Assembly: GCA_964036275.1 (NCBI GenBank)
Contig: OZ038433.1
Location: 41,201,336-41,265,335, forward strand
From: Litoditis marina
Taxonomy: Eukaryota; Nematoda; Chromadorea; Rhabditida; Rhabditidae
Direction: 5' to 3'
DNA length: 64,000 bases
The translations under genes and the position numbers were made by a program. The notes under the pieces were generated by a model that was given only the letters and a program-made list of their open reading frames with translations, was not told the DNA's origin and made no database searches. Below are positions 47,973 through 60,000 of the stretch, piece after piece; the stretch's first letter is position 1, and every line of letters starts with the position of its first letter.

Positions 47973-48814
47973 TAGGGCTGTTAATCAATTCCAAAAATCA
48001 AGTCAATTCCAATTCCAATTCTTTTTAATTTCTCAAAAACCACTCAATTCCAATTCCAATTCTTTCTCATTTCTCAAAAACCACTCAATTCCAATTCCAA
48101 TTCTTTTGCAATTCTCAAAACCACTCAATTCCAATTCCAATTCTTTTAAATTTTCAAAAACTGCTCAATTCCAATTCCGATCAATTCCTCGAAATCTCAG
48201 ATTTTCAATTCCAATTACATTGGAATTGATTGGAATTGATTGGAATTGATTAGAATTGATTAGAATTGACTGTGTTTCCAACTTCATGTCAGTTTTTTTT
48301 TTCAAAAAACAAAAAGAAACAATGTTCACTTTGGTTCCATTGCCCAAAAGACATAAGGAACAATGGTAATTTAGTAATGAACAAGGAAAATCAGCATGGA
48401 ATTGTAAATAAATTCTGAATAAATTCTGGGAGAAAATCAAGTCAATTCCAATTCCAATTCCAGTTGTTCTGATATACGAAAGAATTGGAATTGCAATTCC
48501 AGAAATTTTTTGACATACAAAAGAATTGGAATTGCAATTCCAACTATTTTTGACATACAAAAGAATTGGAATTGCAATTCCAATTCTTTTCGACAGACAA
48601 AAAGAATTGGAATTGCAATTCTTTTGGAAGATTATCTCAATTCTATCAATTCCAATTCCAATTCCAATTGGAATGCACCCTACCACAGCGTGGGAGCCTT
48701 GAGCATTTCTTCTTTTTCTATAGTCATCGATCGATCTCTCTTTTCCAATTTGTCCCGTTGCACATTTTGTGTAGAATAAATAAATAAAATAAAATTCCAA
48801 TTCTAACAACCCTA
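47973..48814. mobile_element. hAT-like element B with CAATTC-array interior
   Basis: The termini TAGGGCTGTTAATC and CTAACAACCCTA are flanked by TCAAGCAC on both sides (47965-47972, 48815-48822). The interior matches element A closely, except that a segment of about 120 bp without hexamers (48672-48790) interrupts the right end. It lies in an intron of the DUF273 gene. Confidence 0.9.
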
Positions 48815-49808
48815 TCAAGCACACTAGTAGGCACATGTCAGATGTTATGCGCCTACCTACATAACCCGTACTAAACACGGCGCTACGTGGAGAGCGGCCG
48901 CACTGCATTTGTTCTCGCTCGGTTGTCGGATATTCTCTTTTTTGTCAATATATTCATTAAAATTTGGTAGTCATGTTGGAGAGTGCCATTTCCCATTGAC
49001 CAGCGAGTTTTTTCGTTGGAAAGTAGGTTTTTTATTCGAAAGTGAAGAAGTTCTTCCGGATATATAGAAAACCAGATCAATTATACCGATTAGTTGTTTT
49101 AACTAAAGTGTGAGTATGAGTATAAAGTATGAGAAAGAGAGAAAATTCAACAAACTTATGTGTGATTTGGACGAACTCTAATTGAGAGCAATTTAGAACC
49201 AACTGAATTTTTGTTCGAGACAACAGAAATGTCAACAACCCCCTTACTATAAAAATACGCCTACATAACAGAAAATCGCAACAGTTACACCATACAACTA
49301 TGAAACTTGAAAACTTGCACGATTTGCACGCTGCACAACACCAAATTTCGGACGAGACTTTTTGAAACTGAACTTTTCTATTTCTCATACACTTTAGTGA
49401 AGAAAAACTAAACGGTCTCATTTCACACTGGTTTTTTATACTAACTATGGTTGCAGTTGGTATGGAGCTGATAAATGTACAACTCACGTCAAGGGTAACT
49501 GATCTGGTGGGTATGATGGGAGCTTCTCCTGTTTCCAAGCATGCATCATAAAGTCACCATCTGGGTTCCATTTGCTGTTTGTCAACCAATTGTCGCGGGC
49601 CCAAGCGCTGCCCTTAAAGTTACGGTGTTTTTAATTATTCTAGTATTTTAAAGTACGTTATAATTTTATATACATATTTCCAATTAAAGCTCTCACCTTT
49701 CTCAGAATTTTAATTTTCCCAAGTTCTGTAGAGACACCAAGAATTGATCGTATGCATGCTTCAGAAGCATACAACTCCTCGCGATTGGTTGCTATGTAGT
49801 ACACTCTA

Positions 49809-50167
49809 GAGTTTGGCGGCGAGTCGCCGGCGACATGGAGGGGTCGGCAGAGTGTCGCCGGCGGGTCGCCTGCGATTATTTATAGGTCCTTTACACCAAA
49901 CGATTTATATAGTAATCGTATACCGAAACTGGTAACTTTATAGAGAATAAAATGTTGTATATACTTATCGTCGCCAATAATAGACACGATGAGATTCATG
50001 GCTTCATTGTTCATGTATAAACATGAAACCCATCTAAAAACTACAAGTATACGTATCTGATTAACATATATATTAGCCAGAATAAACGACCTAAAATTAA
50101 TCGCAGGCGACCCGCCGGCGACACTCTGCTGACCCCTCCATGTCGCCGGCGACTCGTCGCCAAATTC
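49809..50167. mobile_element. 359-bp MITE inserted in a DUF273 exon
   Basis: Terminal inverted repeats of about 85 bp begin GAGTTTGGCGGCGAGTCGCC and are rich in TCGCCGGCGA. TA lies on both sides (49807-49808, 50168-50169), as expected for a Tc1/mariner-type target. It is non-coding. Confidence 0.85.
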
Positions 50168-51354
50168 TAGAGCATATGCAAACATTTCGAATATATCTCC
50201 GGCTGGTGAGGATACATAACTAACATCAAGTATGCCTGGAAACAAAGTGTCCTCGTATTTACATGGATATTCATCAATCTGTGTTTCATGATAGCGGAGC
50301 GTGACCGTCAATTTTCCTCCGAAATCGGATGGAATTGAGTAATACATTCATGTCTATCAGTGTACGGATTCATAAACTTTCCTCCGTTTGCATAAATATT
50401 TGTCCACTACTTATCAGAACGCGGGGAAAACCACTCAAAACGAACATGTATAGCTCCATTGTCCGATCCAGACATCTTCGGGAGATAGCGAGGTGACCCA
50501 AACATCGCCCAGCCTAAATCCAGATAAAATAAATATTGTAGGTTTTCAGCATTATGCAAAAAAAAATACAACGCTAATAAAATTAAATCACTGTTGTGCA
50601 ACTTCTAGGGGTACATAACTGGTGAAAAACATTTACACCAACCTATTGAGCAATCCTTTAAAATTGACTAACCCAACTCTCTGAGAAAACCAGAATATTG
50701 TCTTGAATGAGAGTCGAAACGATTTATGAGTTCATTTTTTGATGAGCACATTAATGCAATAAAAAAACCCAAAACGTCCCAGTGACGACCCAATTATAAT
50801 TTGTTCAAACAAATGTGAGCTAATATAACCACAGTTGCCAACCGTTTTTCGATAATCTGACTTGAACGAGCCGTCAATTAATTACAAAATATTGTATAGT
50901 GTAATTTTATTATCGTGGTCAACCCTCAAAATTATCGAAAACGGTCGCCTCATAACAGAGATTATAATAGTTTAAACCTTCCAAAAACGTTCGACTCCAA
51001 GCTGTGTTTTTCACCAGATAAGATCCTGCCGTAACTACAGTATTGAAAAACCGGTTGTAAAAGATTATATCAAAGCGATCATCTATGAACTCTTCGATTC
51101 TCCTGAAAATTATTTTCAAATATTGTAAAAACAGCAGTGCCGATTTCACTCTGAAATTAGAGCGTTGCTCCGAGTAATAGTTTTATCGCAGTCACAATTT
51201 ATTAATGTGCCTGCGACTAGACGCCTGCGGCGCCTAGCAGTTGTATATTCTGTATATCTTGAAAAAAGTTTCGTGAAAAATGATACCGAATACGCCTACA
51301 TTGTGTTTACCATAGTATATTAATGTATGACAACTGCATGCCAAATATTTTCAC

Positions 51355-51602
51355 GTAAGGTAAAGCCTGCCAACCTATATTGTTGATACTGAAGAGTGCC
51401 AACGGTCTGCCAAAGAGTTTGACGTGATTTTAAGGCCTGCCGCCGTATTCTGTTGAATTGAACTTAACGTGTGCCAATGGCCTGCCAAAAAGTTTCACCT
51501 GGTTGTAAGGCCTTCTACCATATTTTTTTTGAATTAAACGCGTATCGGCTTACTGCTAAAGAGTTCTACGTTTTGTGAAGCCTGCCAACGAATTTCGTTG
51601 AT
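51355..51602. repeat. Degenerate tandem repeat, GCCTGCCAAC motif, about 80-bp period
   Basis: AAGGCCTGCC/AAGCCTGCCAAC motifs followed by TTGTTGAT or TGTTGAATT recur three to four times. It occupies the gap between two head-to-head truncated genes. Confidence 0.65.
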
Positions 51603-51837
51603 ACAAACGTGAGATCCCATAATCTAAAAACTCGTTGTTTCATGAATACAATAAGAGGCCAAGTGATACACGGTGGAGAAGTGTTCAACAAACACTTTTC
51701 AAAAGTTGAGAAAAATTCTCGCATTTCTGTTCCTTGTGATTGTTCTGCTCGGACAGCAGAGTTCTGGAGAAATTCGTTCTGTCAGAAACAAACGTAATAT
51801 TCTTGTGTCTGAGGATGATCCAGAAATGACCATTCAG

Positions 51838-54078
51838 GCACCTCGGGTTCGATTGTGATTCTGTTCTGCCACCGCCACGACGCCGTTCTTCCCATCGGCC
51901 ATCCAAACAAATTCTCCCGCACCTTCATCTACTCATTCCGCTCTTTTATTATGTTTTTGTACACGGTAACCATCCCCACATTTGGCTACCTGATCTCGCC
52001 CAATCAGAAATATGCTAAGAAGATTATAAAACTGTGAGTTTTATAGGGTTCGCCCGCTTTAAAGTAGACATATACTGTGTACGTCGCTCTAACCCGCTGT
52101 GTGTGTACTCTGATCCCGTTACGCCTTGAAATTTGTAAATTATGACATACATCAAGTTCCGACTACAACCTCAGCTGTGGTCATCTTCTATATGAAGCGT
52201 CACGGTTATTGACAAAATACTGTAAACACTAGTTTTCTTTTGTGAAATATTTCGGAAAATTCTTATTGTAAAAGAAGTTTCGTTGCAATTTTCCGTGCAA
52301 TTTTCTACAAACCTGATCAAACTTATATTATGGTAGTTCAAAAAAATAGCTGGAGCATACTGCACATTTGACGTACTTGTGTGTACAAACTACGAACATA
52401 AAGCTTTATTTCGACAGCATCACTACTGAAAGTTGTGAGGGATTGGCTTTGGTTGACTGAGTAGCCAGCGCATTTACATACCTTTGATCTACAGTCTTTT
52501 CCTTCACAAAGACAGAAAATCCTTCGCCAACTCCCCGAATCTTTAGCGCCAATTCTTTGCGAGTGTCCAGCTACAAAAATGAGAGTATGCAGCTCAATGA
52601 GGCCGCAGGCTGAAACTGCGTCTCCCTGACCACTAGTATCTGACCAATTGGCTGGGAATTGGCTGAGATGCGAAACGCGCTTGTTGATTATCTGTCGGCA
52701 GGTGAAGTAGTGTGATTAATTCACGTGGTGGCCTATCGTTAAAAGCCCGCCCTCTACGAAAATTGACCGTACGTTGTATTTAACGACCTCGCACTGTATT
52801 CGTTGGAGAAGTGAATACAATAACCCTTTTTCCAGCAATTCAAGTGTTACCCGTCCCACCTGGACGACCCGTGCAACTATGCGATGGTGATATCGGAGAG
52901 AACTGCCCCCTCATGTATTTCTCAATTCTCGGTCTCACCGCCTTAGTTTTCCTGGCCGCCGGGATTTGTACCTGGTGCACCTGGGATGCACTCCGGTACC
53001 TGAACACACAATCCTGCTCGCTTTCCATCAAAACACGACAGATTCAACGGTTTGCCCTCAAGGCACTTCTATTACAGGTAACACTCGTGATATTTATTCA
53101 TTGTTTATTTGTTTATTTATTTACATTCAAAGAATGTGGCACTCGCTCATCAGAGAAAGAGAAGAGAAGCCATACGATTTTGAATTTATAAATATAATGA
53201 TCTTTTAGGACAACTAATACAGCAGTGTGTTACTTTATTTAAACTATTACTACCAGGACAGATCACATCGAAGGATTTGTAGAGGGCTGGGGTCCGTAGT
53301 TGATATTCCCAGCGGCGAGTGGGATCGAGCCTGATATATGGATTTCCACTCGATGATTTTGCGTATGAGTATATAACAATCATAGCATTGGACAACTCAA
53401 TCACTATAACACTAGGAAGAATCTATGGCAAAGCGAATATTCATGATTATGTAAAGTAGAACTTCTTGTTGCTAGATGCTGTTTAATTTAGCTCAATTTT
53501 GAAGTATGGAGTTAATTTCGAGAAATGATGATCATGTTTGTAATCTACCTGTTCTACCTAATCGAGAGGTTATTATTTCATGTAGAAAGCAATGATGCTC
53601 AAGCATGTACCACACACGCTTGATCAGATGACAATGATGAAGTTTTCCTCATCACTCCCATTGCGTATCTTTGCTCCTCAGTCGTATCCCTTCACTTTAA
53701 TCAAAGTTAGTTCATTATTGGTGTTTCCCCATTTTTAATCAATGCGTATTTGTAATGTCACTGATACATGAATTCAAAGCCATGAAGACGTTCGTAATAA
53801 ACTGTATTTTACACCTTACCATACTTATTTCTGTTGTAGTTCGCTTCATTTATAACATAATTTCCACTTGAAACGAACCGGGATCAACGTACAAACACAG
53901 CAGAAAAACCGTTTGAACCGATTTTATTACGCTGCTTTGTTTCTGTTCTACGCGCTCTTCTCAGCCCCGACCAACGTATGCGTGGTGATAGTTCTGATTC
54001 ATGGAAGCGTCAGCACAACCTTTCTATTGACACTGAACCTGCCCTATCGGAAGGCTATTCTGAACATGATTCGAAAGG
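51838..54078 (+). pseudogene. Str-superfamily chemoreceptor (srh/sri-like), 5' truncated
   Basis: Three exons are recognised. 51838-52033 holds FCHRHDAVLPIGHPNKFS and IPTFGYLISPNQKYAKK. 52836-53077 holds LPVPPGRPVQLCDGD, a TM (YFSILGLTALVFLAAGICTW) and KTRQIQRFALKALLLQ. 53901-54078 holds SAPTNVCVVIV, HGSVSTTFLL and LPYRKAIL. These are hallmarks of the srh/sri/str group (IPxxxYxxPNQ, a Q-rich motif before TM6, HGxxST before PYR). TM1-TM3 are absent upstream, and no convincing TM6 exon is found between 53078 and 53900. Exon 1 ends in phase 2 while exon 2 needs phase 1, implying a frameshift. A further in-phase exon (54595-54815, starting FIVPVIIEQNPQDFALF) could extend the tail but does not look like this family. 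Most likely a remnant. Confidence 0.7.
52545..52672. repeat. Palindromic GTCAGAGAGACG repeat, copy 2
   Basis: It contains GTCCAGCTACAAAAATGAGAG, TGAGGCCGCAGG, TGCGTCTCCCTGACC and AATTGGCTGGGAATTGGC. It lies in an intron of the srh/sri-like remnant. Confidence 0.55.
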
Positions 54079-57021
54079 GTGAGTACACTAGCAGTTACAT
54101 TTGCCAGCTACAAAAACGAGAGCATGGAGGTCAATGTGTTCACAGAAAGACTAAGACAATCTGCGTCTCTCTGACCTGCACACTCTCTCGTACAATAGTG
54201 GCTGGCCACTCGCTGGGAATTGTCTGAGCTGTTGTGATACTTTGTTGGTCCGCTATCAAAGTCTAAGTGAGAGTTACAATAGCTGAATGGCGTCAAACAC
54301 AAAGCAGTCAAAAACTGCACATGCACACATGTTTTTTTTTCGTTCCACGTGACATGGCATGATGATATGATGGAATTTACTTCTAGTACAAAGTATATCT
54401 GGCTAGCACTTGCGCATCGGACACGTAACAACGTTCACCGTGCACACATCTTGTAAAGTTGTGAAACAAGGATGAGCTCGTTCATCGAGTAGTTTACCAA
54501 CGCATATTGCGTACATTACATATATGAGCGAATTTTTTTAACACCTCAGACTCGCAATAGTCTTGGTCTTTGTACGTTGTTTTTTTCCTTTCAGGTTTCA
54601 TCGTACCAGTGATAATAGAGCAAAACCCGCAAGACTTTGCTCTTTTCAAAGTCACCATGAGCGACTTTCAACTTGGGGGAAAGTTTCTGGAAAACATGAA
54701 AACATCGTTCTCAACTTGGAAAGGGTTGGCTCATTTTTCACTACGCGCTGATTGTTTCAGAAAACCGAAACAAAACTTATACAATAATGTTAACACAATA
54801 TGTAAGGAATGGTAGTTTTCAAGTGTCTGTTCCAATACCGTCTACCACGCTCGTTGTGAGCATTTCATTTCAATTTCGTCCTCACATATGATTGCCCATC
54901 AACATACTGATAAACTTTTGTTAATATAAACTTTTATGAATCTCCACCACTGTAGTCCAATGTCCACCACCTCGAAGACTTGTGTACCTTTCAGACACTC
55001 AGAAAACATGCTCATCACAGTTTCCCGGTCAACCCGGTTGTGTTGCATACTATTGAAAAATCGAAACCAGAAGAGCCTTATGATGTTGTTAACCAATTCA
55101 TTGGCTTCAAGATTCAAGATTCAAGACTTCATATCTTTTCGAGATGGTGTTCCTTGACTGCCCTTCAGATGTTTTTATCTCTGCACACTCGGAAATTTTT
55201 TTTTGGCTTGAATCCGAGAATTCAGAACCAACTAAGTAAACAACTCAACGTCGAAACTACATCTTTGCACAGTGTAACGCTTTTATGATATTCTGTTGCG
55301 TACCTCATCAAGGAGGCTACCGAAACAACCTCAGACAACAAACTGTATACGTTTCTCGAAAGGTTTTGTTGTACACTCTACAAGGAACATGGGTTTTCTC
55401 AAGCAAATTACGAGAAATGTGCACCAAAAATTTAAAGATCAATAAAGTTTTCAAACTGTTTATTAAAATGTACACTGACAACATTTGTATTTACATCTTC
55501 ATGGGAGCTCTGGGTCCTCTCGAACTCACTGAAAGCACCGATAATCAGTGGAAAAATTCAATCTCTCAACAATTTCATTATTAAAACTTCTTAACTTGTA
55601 TTGACGTTTAGTTTGCACCAATGTGAATACCTGTTACTGAACTCATGTCTATGTAGTCTTTTGTTTAGCAACAAAGACTGTGAGCTACCCAGTTAATTTT
55701 GAAATGCGGGGCGAGTGGTCATTGACTATCTACTAGCAGGTAATATATTGTGCAGATTAGAGAAACGCGAATGCGTTGTTGTCTAGAGAGAAAGCTCCGT
55801 TCTTTATTACTTTTGTTTTTATTTTGTTTTCTCAATACACGCCTATACGATGCACGTTGCCTCATCCCACTATGTGCTTACAGTTATCCCGTTATTTTTC
55901 GGTACAAACTTGTAAATTATGGTATATCCAGATCGAACTACCGCCATGATTTGGTCCCTCCCCATACATACCATTGATCGTACGGTGTTCACCGTAGTTA
56001 GCGCCTATGATTCTGCTGTGCTATGGGAACTCGCCTAGATTTCATGCATTCCGGAGACCTTGCTGCGATCTGTGTTCCGAATTCGGCGGTCGCCTGAAAT
56101 ATTGATCATTTCAAAATTCTCTGCTCTCGGTCAAAAGTTTCCCCCATGAGGCCGAATGCAGGAGTATCCCAACTTGCAATTTCCAACATGTGTATCTTTG
56201 TTCGTGAGCTTTTTTTAAAAGTTTTTTTTCGTTTCCCTCACAACCGAATAAATTGTATTCTATTCTATTCTATTCTATTGTATAACCGAATCGGATACAG
56301 GTACTTCGAGACAGTATGGAAAATGAGAGACGCAGACTAGGATTCGAGCGCGAGACATTCTTGCAAACAGCCTCTGCCAATAGTTATCTGACGCAGAGTC
56401 ACTATAGAATTCATCTGCGGATTCCAAGAACTTTCCGACTCATGGCACAGTAACGAATGAAATATCGTGAGAAACTTTTGTGAGAATTGCCACCATAATA
56501 TGAGAATACTCAACTTAAAGCAGGATTCGGGTCGAAGAATTTCGAAATGTTTAAAGCTGTATCTGTAAGACAGCGAATGAGTGCATAGTTATAGCCTATA
56601 TCATTCCTACTGACACTCCTACAGTATACATTCCATCTTTCTGATGATAGGTTTCTAATGCAGCTTCGATTTTGTCGAATATATTTCAGAACACTTTATT
56701 TAATAGAAAAACAGAACCAGATGCGTGAATTATGCAAGTTTATTTTTTTCAGATATCTATGTTTGTTTTATTTTACAATACTTTTTTGTAGGCGTTACGT
56801 AACTTGAACGCACTGATGGTTTTTAATTTCTACTGTAGGACTTTCAGTAGAGATGAAAAAGACATTAATTTTAAATATTGCAAAACGTGCGATGCACGTA
56901 AGACTTCCATTCTGCTTTCACGTTGCTCTTCGAAGTTTGAGAACGGAATCAAATAAAACTCATCACGCGAAATCGTTTTGTTTCAGTTTGTAGTTTGATC
57001 AGAGTTAGTTATCCAACCATA
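54079..57021. other. Intergenic with repeats; no supported gene
   Basis: 54101-54230 is another copy of the GTCAGAGAGACG palindromic repeat. 56255-56282 is a TTCTA pentamer run. Overlapping open frames on both strands at 54899-55288 look partly protein-like but have no splice context or family. TTTATT at about 56739 and 56763 may serve as minus-strand poly(A) signals for the mini-exon gene. Confidence 0.4.
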
Positions 57022-60000
57022 CTAGGAAATGGTCTCCCTATGACGATCACAGTTATAGACGTCCAACATAAATCTTGACTCACCCATTTCAATACTCTCA
57101 AACAGGTCGCGCTTCTGTGGCTGGATGTCTGGAGCAAAATTGATGAGTTTTCCGAATAAGTTGTTTCGATATACAAAACTAAACAATACGCAGTCAGTTC
57201 TTTTCACCAATAGTTGTGATCATCAATATGTTCTAGCTTCTTTCCGTGTTCTTCTATGACACCAACCGAGTAACGGCAGCATTACAGGGTTCGCTCATTT
57301 CAGAGCAGGTCTGCACGGTGTATATTGCCCCATTCCTCTGTGTTTGTAGTTTGAAACTGTTGCTTCTCGGTCAACATTTTTGGATTGAGGCTCGTATCGA
57401 GATCGAACTACGACTAGGCACCGTAGCAAAGTCATACAAGTGGCAAGCTCAACCTGATCGAGGGCATGGTCACCTTCTGGCCACATAGTTGCCAACTTTG
57501 TATGTATAAGCATAGTGCAGGTGACCCAAAACTGGGCGAGGTGGTGACCAGAAAGTTCAGCTCAAAGGTGACCTTTTCATGAGACTTTGCTACGGTGCTA
57601 GAGGTTGATCACTCCCTATAAGATTACCTTCAGGGAAATCAGATCCTTCGTTCTGCATCACATCACGGATACGGCGATCCCCTACAAAAGAAGAGCCTAA
57701 TTGAACTTCATACTACTTATCGTGAGACTTTGGCGACGTGACAATGAAATTTCGAGACTTTTGCTTTACATAGAAGGTATGTCTACTCCAAAAACCCATG
57801 CTTTCTTCCATGCTTTCCAATAGGTCACGTTTCTGTTGTTAGTTCCCTGAATATTTAGCGAATCAGTCATACAGGATGCAACAAGGTTACTCGCAAGGAT
57901 ATAAAAATGTTATCAAATTACTACTAAATTGTAGAAATTGTACAACTCTTTTCGAAAAGTATTCTACTGTGCTCCTCGAATGGTTACATTTTCTTTGTTG
58001 ACTATTATTTTCATCGAACAAAAACCGGAAAACGAGAATATTTTAGCTCAGACAATTCTCAGCCAATTGGCCAGCCACTTTTATAGCGGCTCCGACCAAA
58101 AAGTGTGCAGGTCAGAGAGACGCAGATGTCTGCGGCCTCATTGACCAGCATGCTCTCTCGCTTTGGTAGCTGGCCAATCGCGGAAAATTGGCGCTAATCG
58201 TTCTGAGAATTTCCGTCGACCCATGTTGGCGAGCGGCCAACACATCTGCTTATTCTCTGATCTACACCCTCACGCATGTGCTGGTCAGAATCATCGATTG
58301 CTCCACCCGCATCTCTCAATCGATTCGGCCGTTTCTGTCTTTGTTAAGTCAAGATTCGACAGACTTACCCTCAAGGAACTCAGAGTTTTCGTTCTGCATC
58401 ACATCGCGAACACGGCGATCCCCTACATTCAAAAAATTGGATTGAAAATACAAATTATACAATAAAATAATAATACTGAGAATATGTTTTTGGCATTGTT
58501 GTTTACACTTCAAACCATGACTCACCCACTTCCATGCTTTCCAATAGGTCGCGCTTCTGAGGTTGAATATCTGAACAGAAACACTTATTATTTTTCTCAT
58601 CAGCATTGCAACAGCTTAGAATGAGCAAAGCAAACCCGACGAATACTTTTTGAATCCACTCTCGTTCGGGTCACCTACGCATTTGAGAGTCCGAGGCGAA
58701 AGCAAGATTGAACTGTGCTTTTTGTTCTAAATCCGTTGTGTTTGTAATCTATTTCTCGCTGTGTTTATGGTTTTTCACAGTATCTGGCCGGTCAAACTAC
58801 AAAATACGTTCCGACAAAATCAGAACAAGCAAAGGTCAACCATTATATTACGAATACCTCAGGCAAAAATTCAATTACGATGTTAAACGGTTTCCAATTC
58901 TCCTGTGTTTCTGATGATCATTGGTTAGCCTGTACACAACCTATAAGATTGAACATAAAAGTAGAACACTGGACCTACCTTCATGGATGGAGTCCTCGTT
59001 ATTCATCGCAGCTCGAGCACGACGATCCCCTAAACATAGAACCTTATTTTTGTTGTTAAATTGTTAAACTTTATAGTAATGTTCCAATAATTCAAAATCG
59101 TGAACAAGATACACTCTTTTGTGAGTTGTTTGAATCTATGTTTGGACAAAAAACGGCTCACCTAGTTCCATGCTTTCCAATAAGTCTCTCTTTTGAGGTT
59201 GATCTGAAATTTGAAGAAGATAAGTTTTCTGTATTGCCAATGTTCCTAGATTTCACAGAAAAACATGTACAGCTTATCTCTAATCGAAACTATTCGTGAA
59301 TTTATGACGTCAGGACGGTATTCCGGAGATTTTCTCGTATATGTGATGTTAGATCGGGATGAAATAGCACTATAGAACGGAGAAATCAAAACACTGAACC
59401 TACCTTCATGGAAAGAGTGCTCATTCTGCATCGCCCCTCTAATACGGCGATCTCCTGAACTTACAAAGGTTGTATTGGATTGTGGAGAAATTTATTTAAA
59501 AAAAAAACTCAGGTTTTGCACACGACACACCATTTTTGAGTTTTTTAAAATGGATTTAATGTGTGGACAGCAAATAACGACTCACCTATTTCCATACTTT
59601 TCAATAGGTCTCGCTTTTGAGGTTGATCTAAAATTTGGAAGATAGTGTTCTGTATCACCAATGGTTATGGACTACATGAAGAAAGAAGTAACTGTAAATT
59701 TACTGATTGAATGCAATTTTACCGGGCATGAACGCATTACGTTTTTCTCACGTTCGTCATGATTATCATAAGACAACATGACGTCTGAAATAAAAATGCT
59801 GAACCTACCTGCACGGATAGAGTCTTCGTTTTGCATCGTGTCTCGAACACGGCGATCCCCTGAACCCAAACAACATGTTGCACAACATAATGGTTATTCA
59901 TCGAATATTAATAGTTCGTACAAAAACCTATTTCGTGAATTAAGTTTGAGGTGAATCGATAGGTGAACATCGAACAATGGCTCACCTAGTTCGATGCTGT

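Larger units (their letters stand above)
46999..51102 (-). pseudogene. DUF273 glycosyltransferase-like gene, 5' truncated, MITE in exon
   Basis: Six exons: 50924-51102, 50411-50513, 49697-50202 (interrupted by a MITE at 49809-50167), 49488-49612, 47609-47683, 46999-47137. Phases agree throughout. Family signatures in order are FYNRFFNTVVTAGSYLVKNT, SGSDNGAIHV, NREELYASEACIRSILG, WARDNWLTNSKWNP..DFMMH and WFNPLAGPIDLEKC. DUF273 proteins are nematode, nucleotide-sugar-transferase-like. The N-terminal part, which in the family carries the LDxD-type motif, is not found upstream of 51102. Removing the MITE with one TA leaves a 145-nt exon in frame; with it, the reading frame is broken. The exon with WARDNW has a poor AAG acceptor. 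A hAT-like element lies in the next intron. It is probably non-functional as it stands, although a spliced partial product cannot be excluded. Confidence 0.8.

Noticed and set aside
50203..50347. 155-codon frame beginning MYYSIPSDFGG
   Set aside because: The family sequence NREELYASEACIRS requires another frame, which joins both neighbouring exons in phase once the MITE is removed.
50407..50601. Frame reading ENLQYLFYLDLG upstream of the SDNGAIH exon, resembling a glycosyltransferase motif
   Set aside because: This part is the pyrimidine-rich end of an intron before a TTTAG acceptor; the phase-correct exon starts at 50513.
54899..55288. Overlapping protein-like frames on both strands
   Set aside because: Neither strand has exon boundaries or motifs that decide between them.
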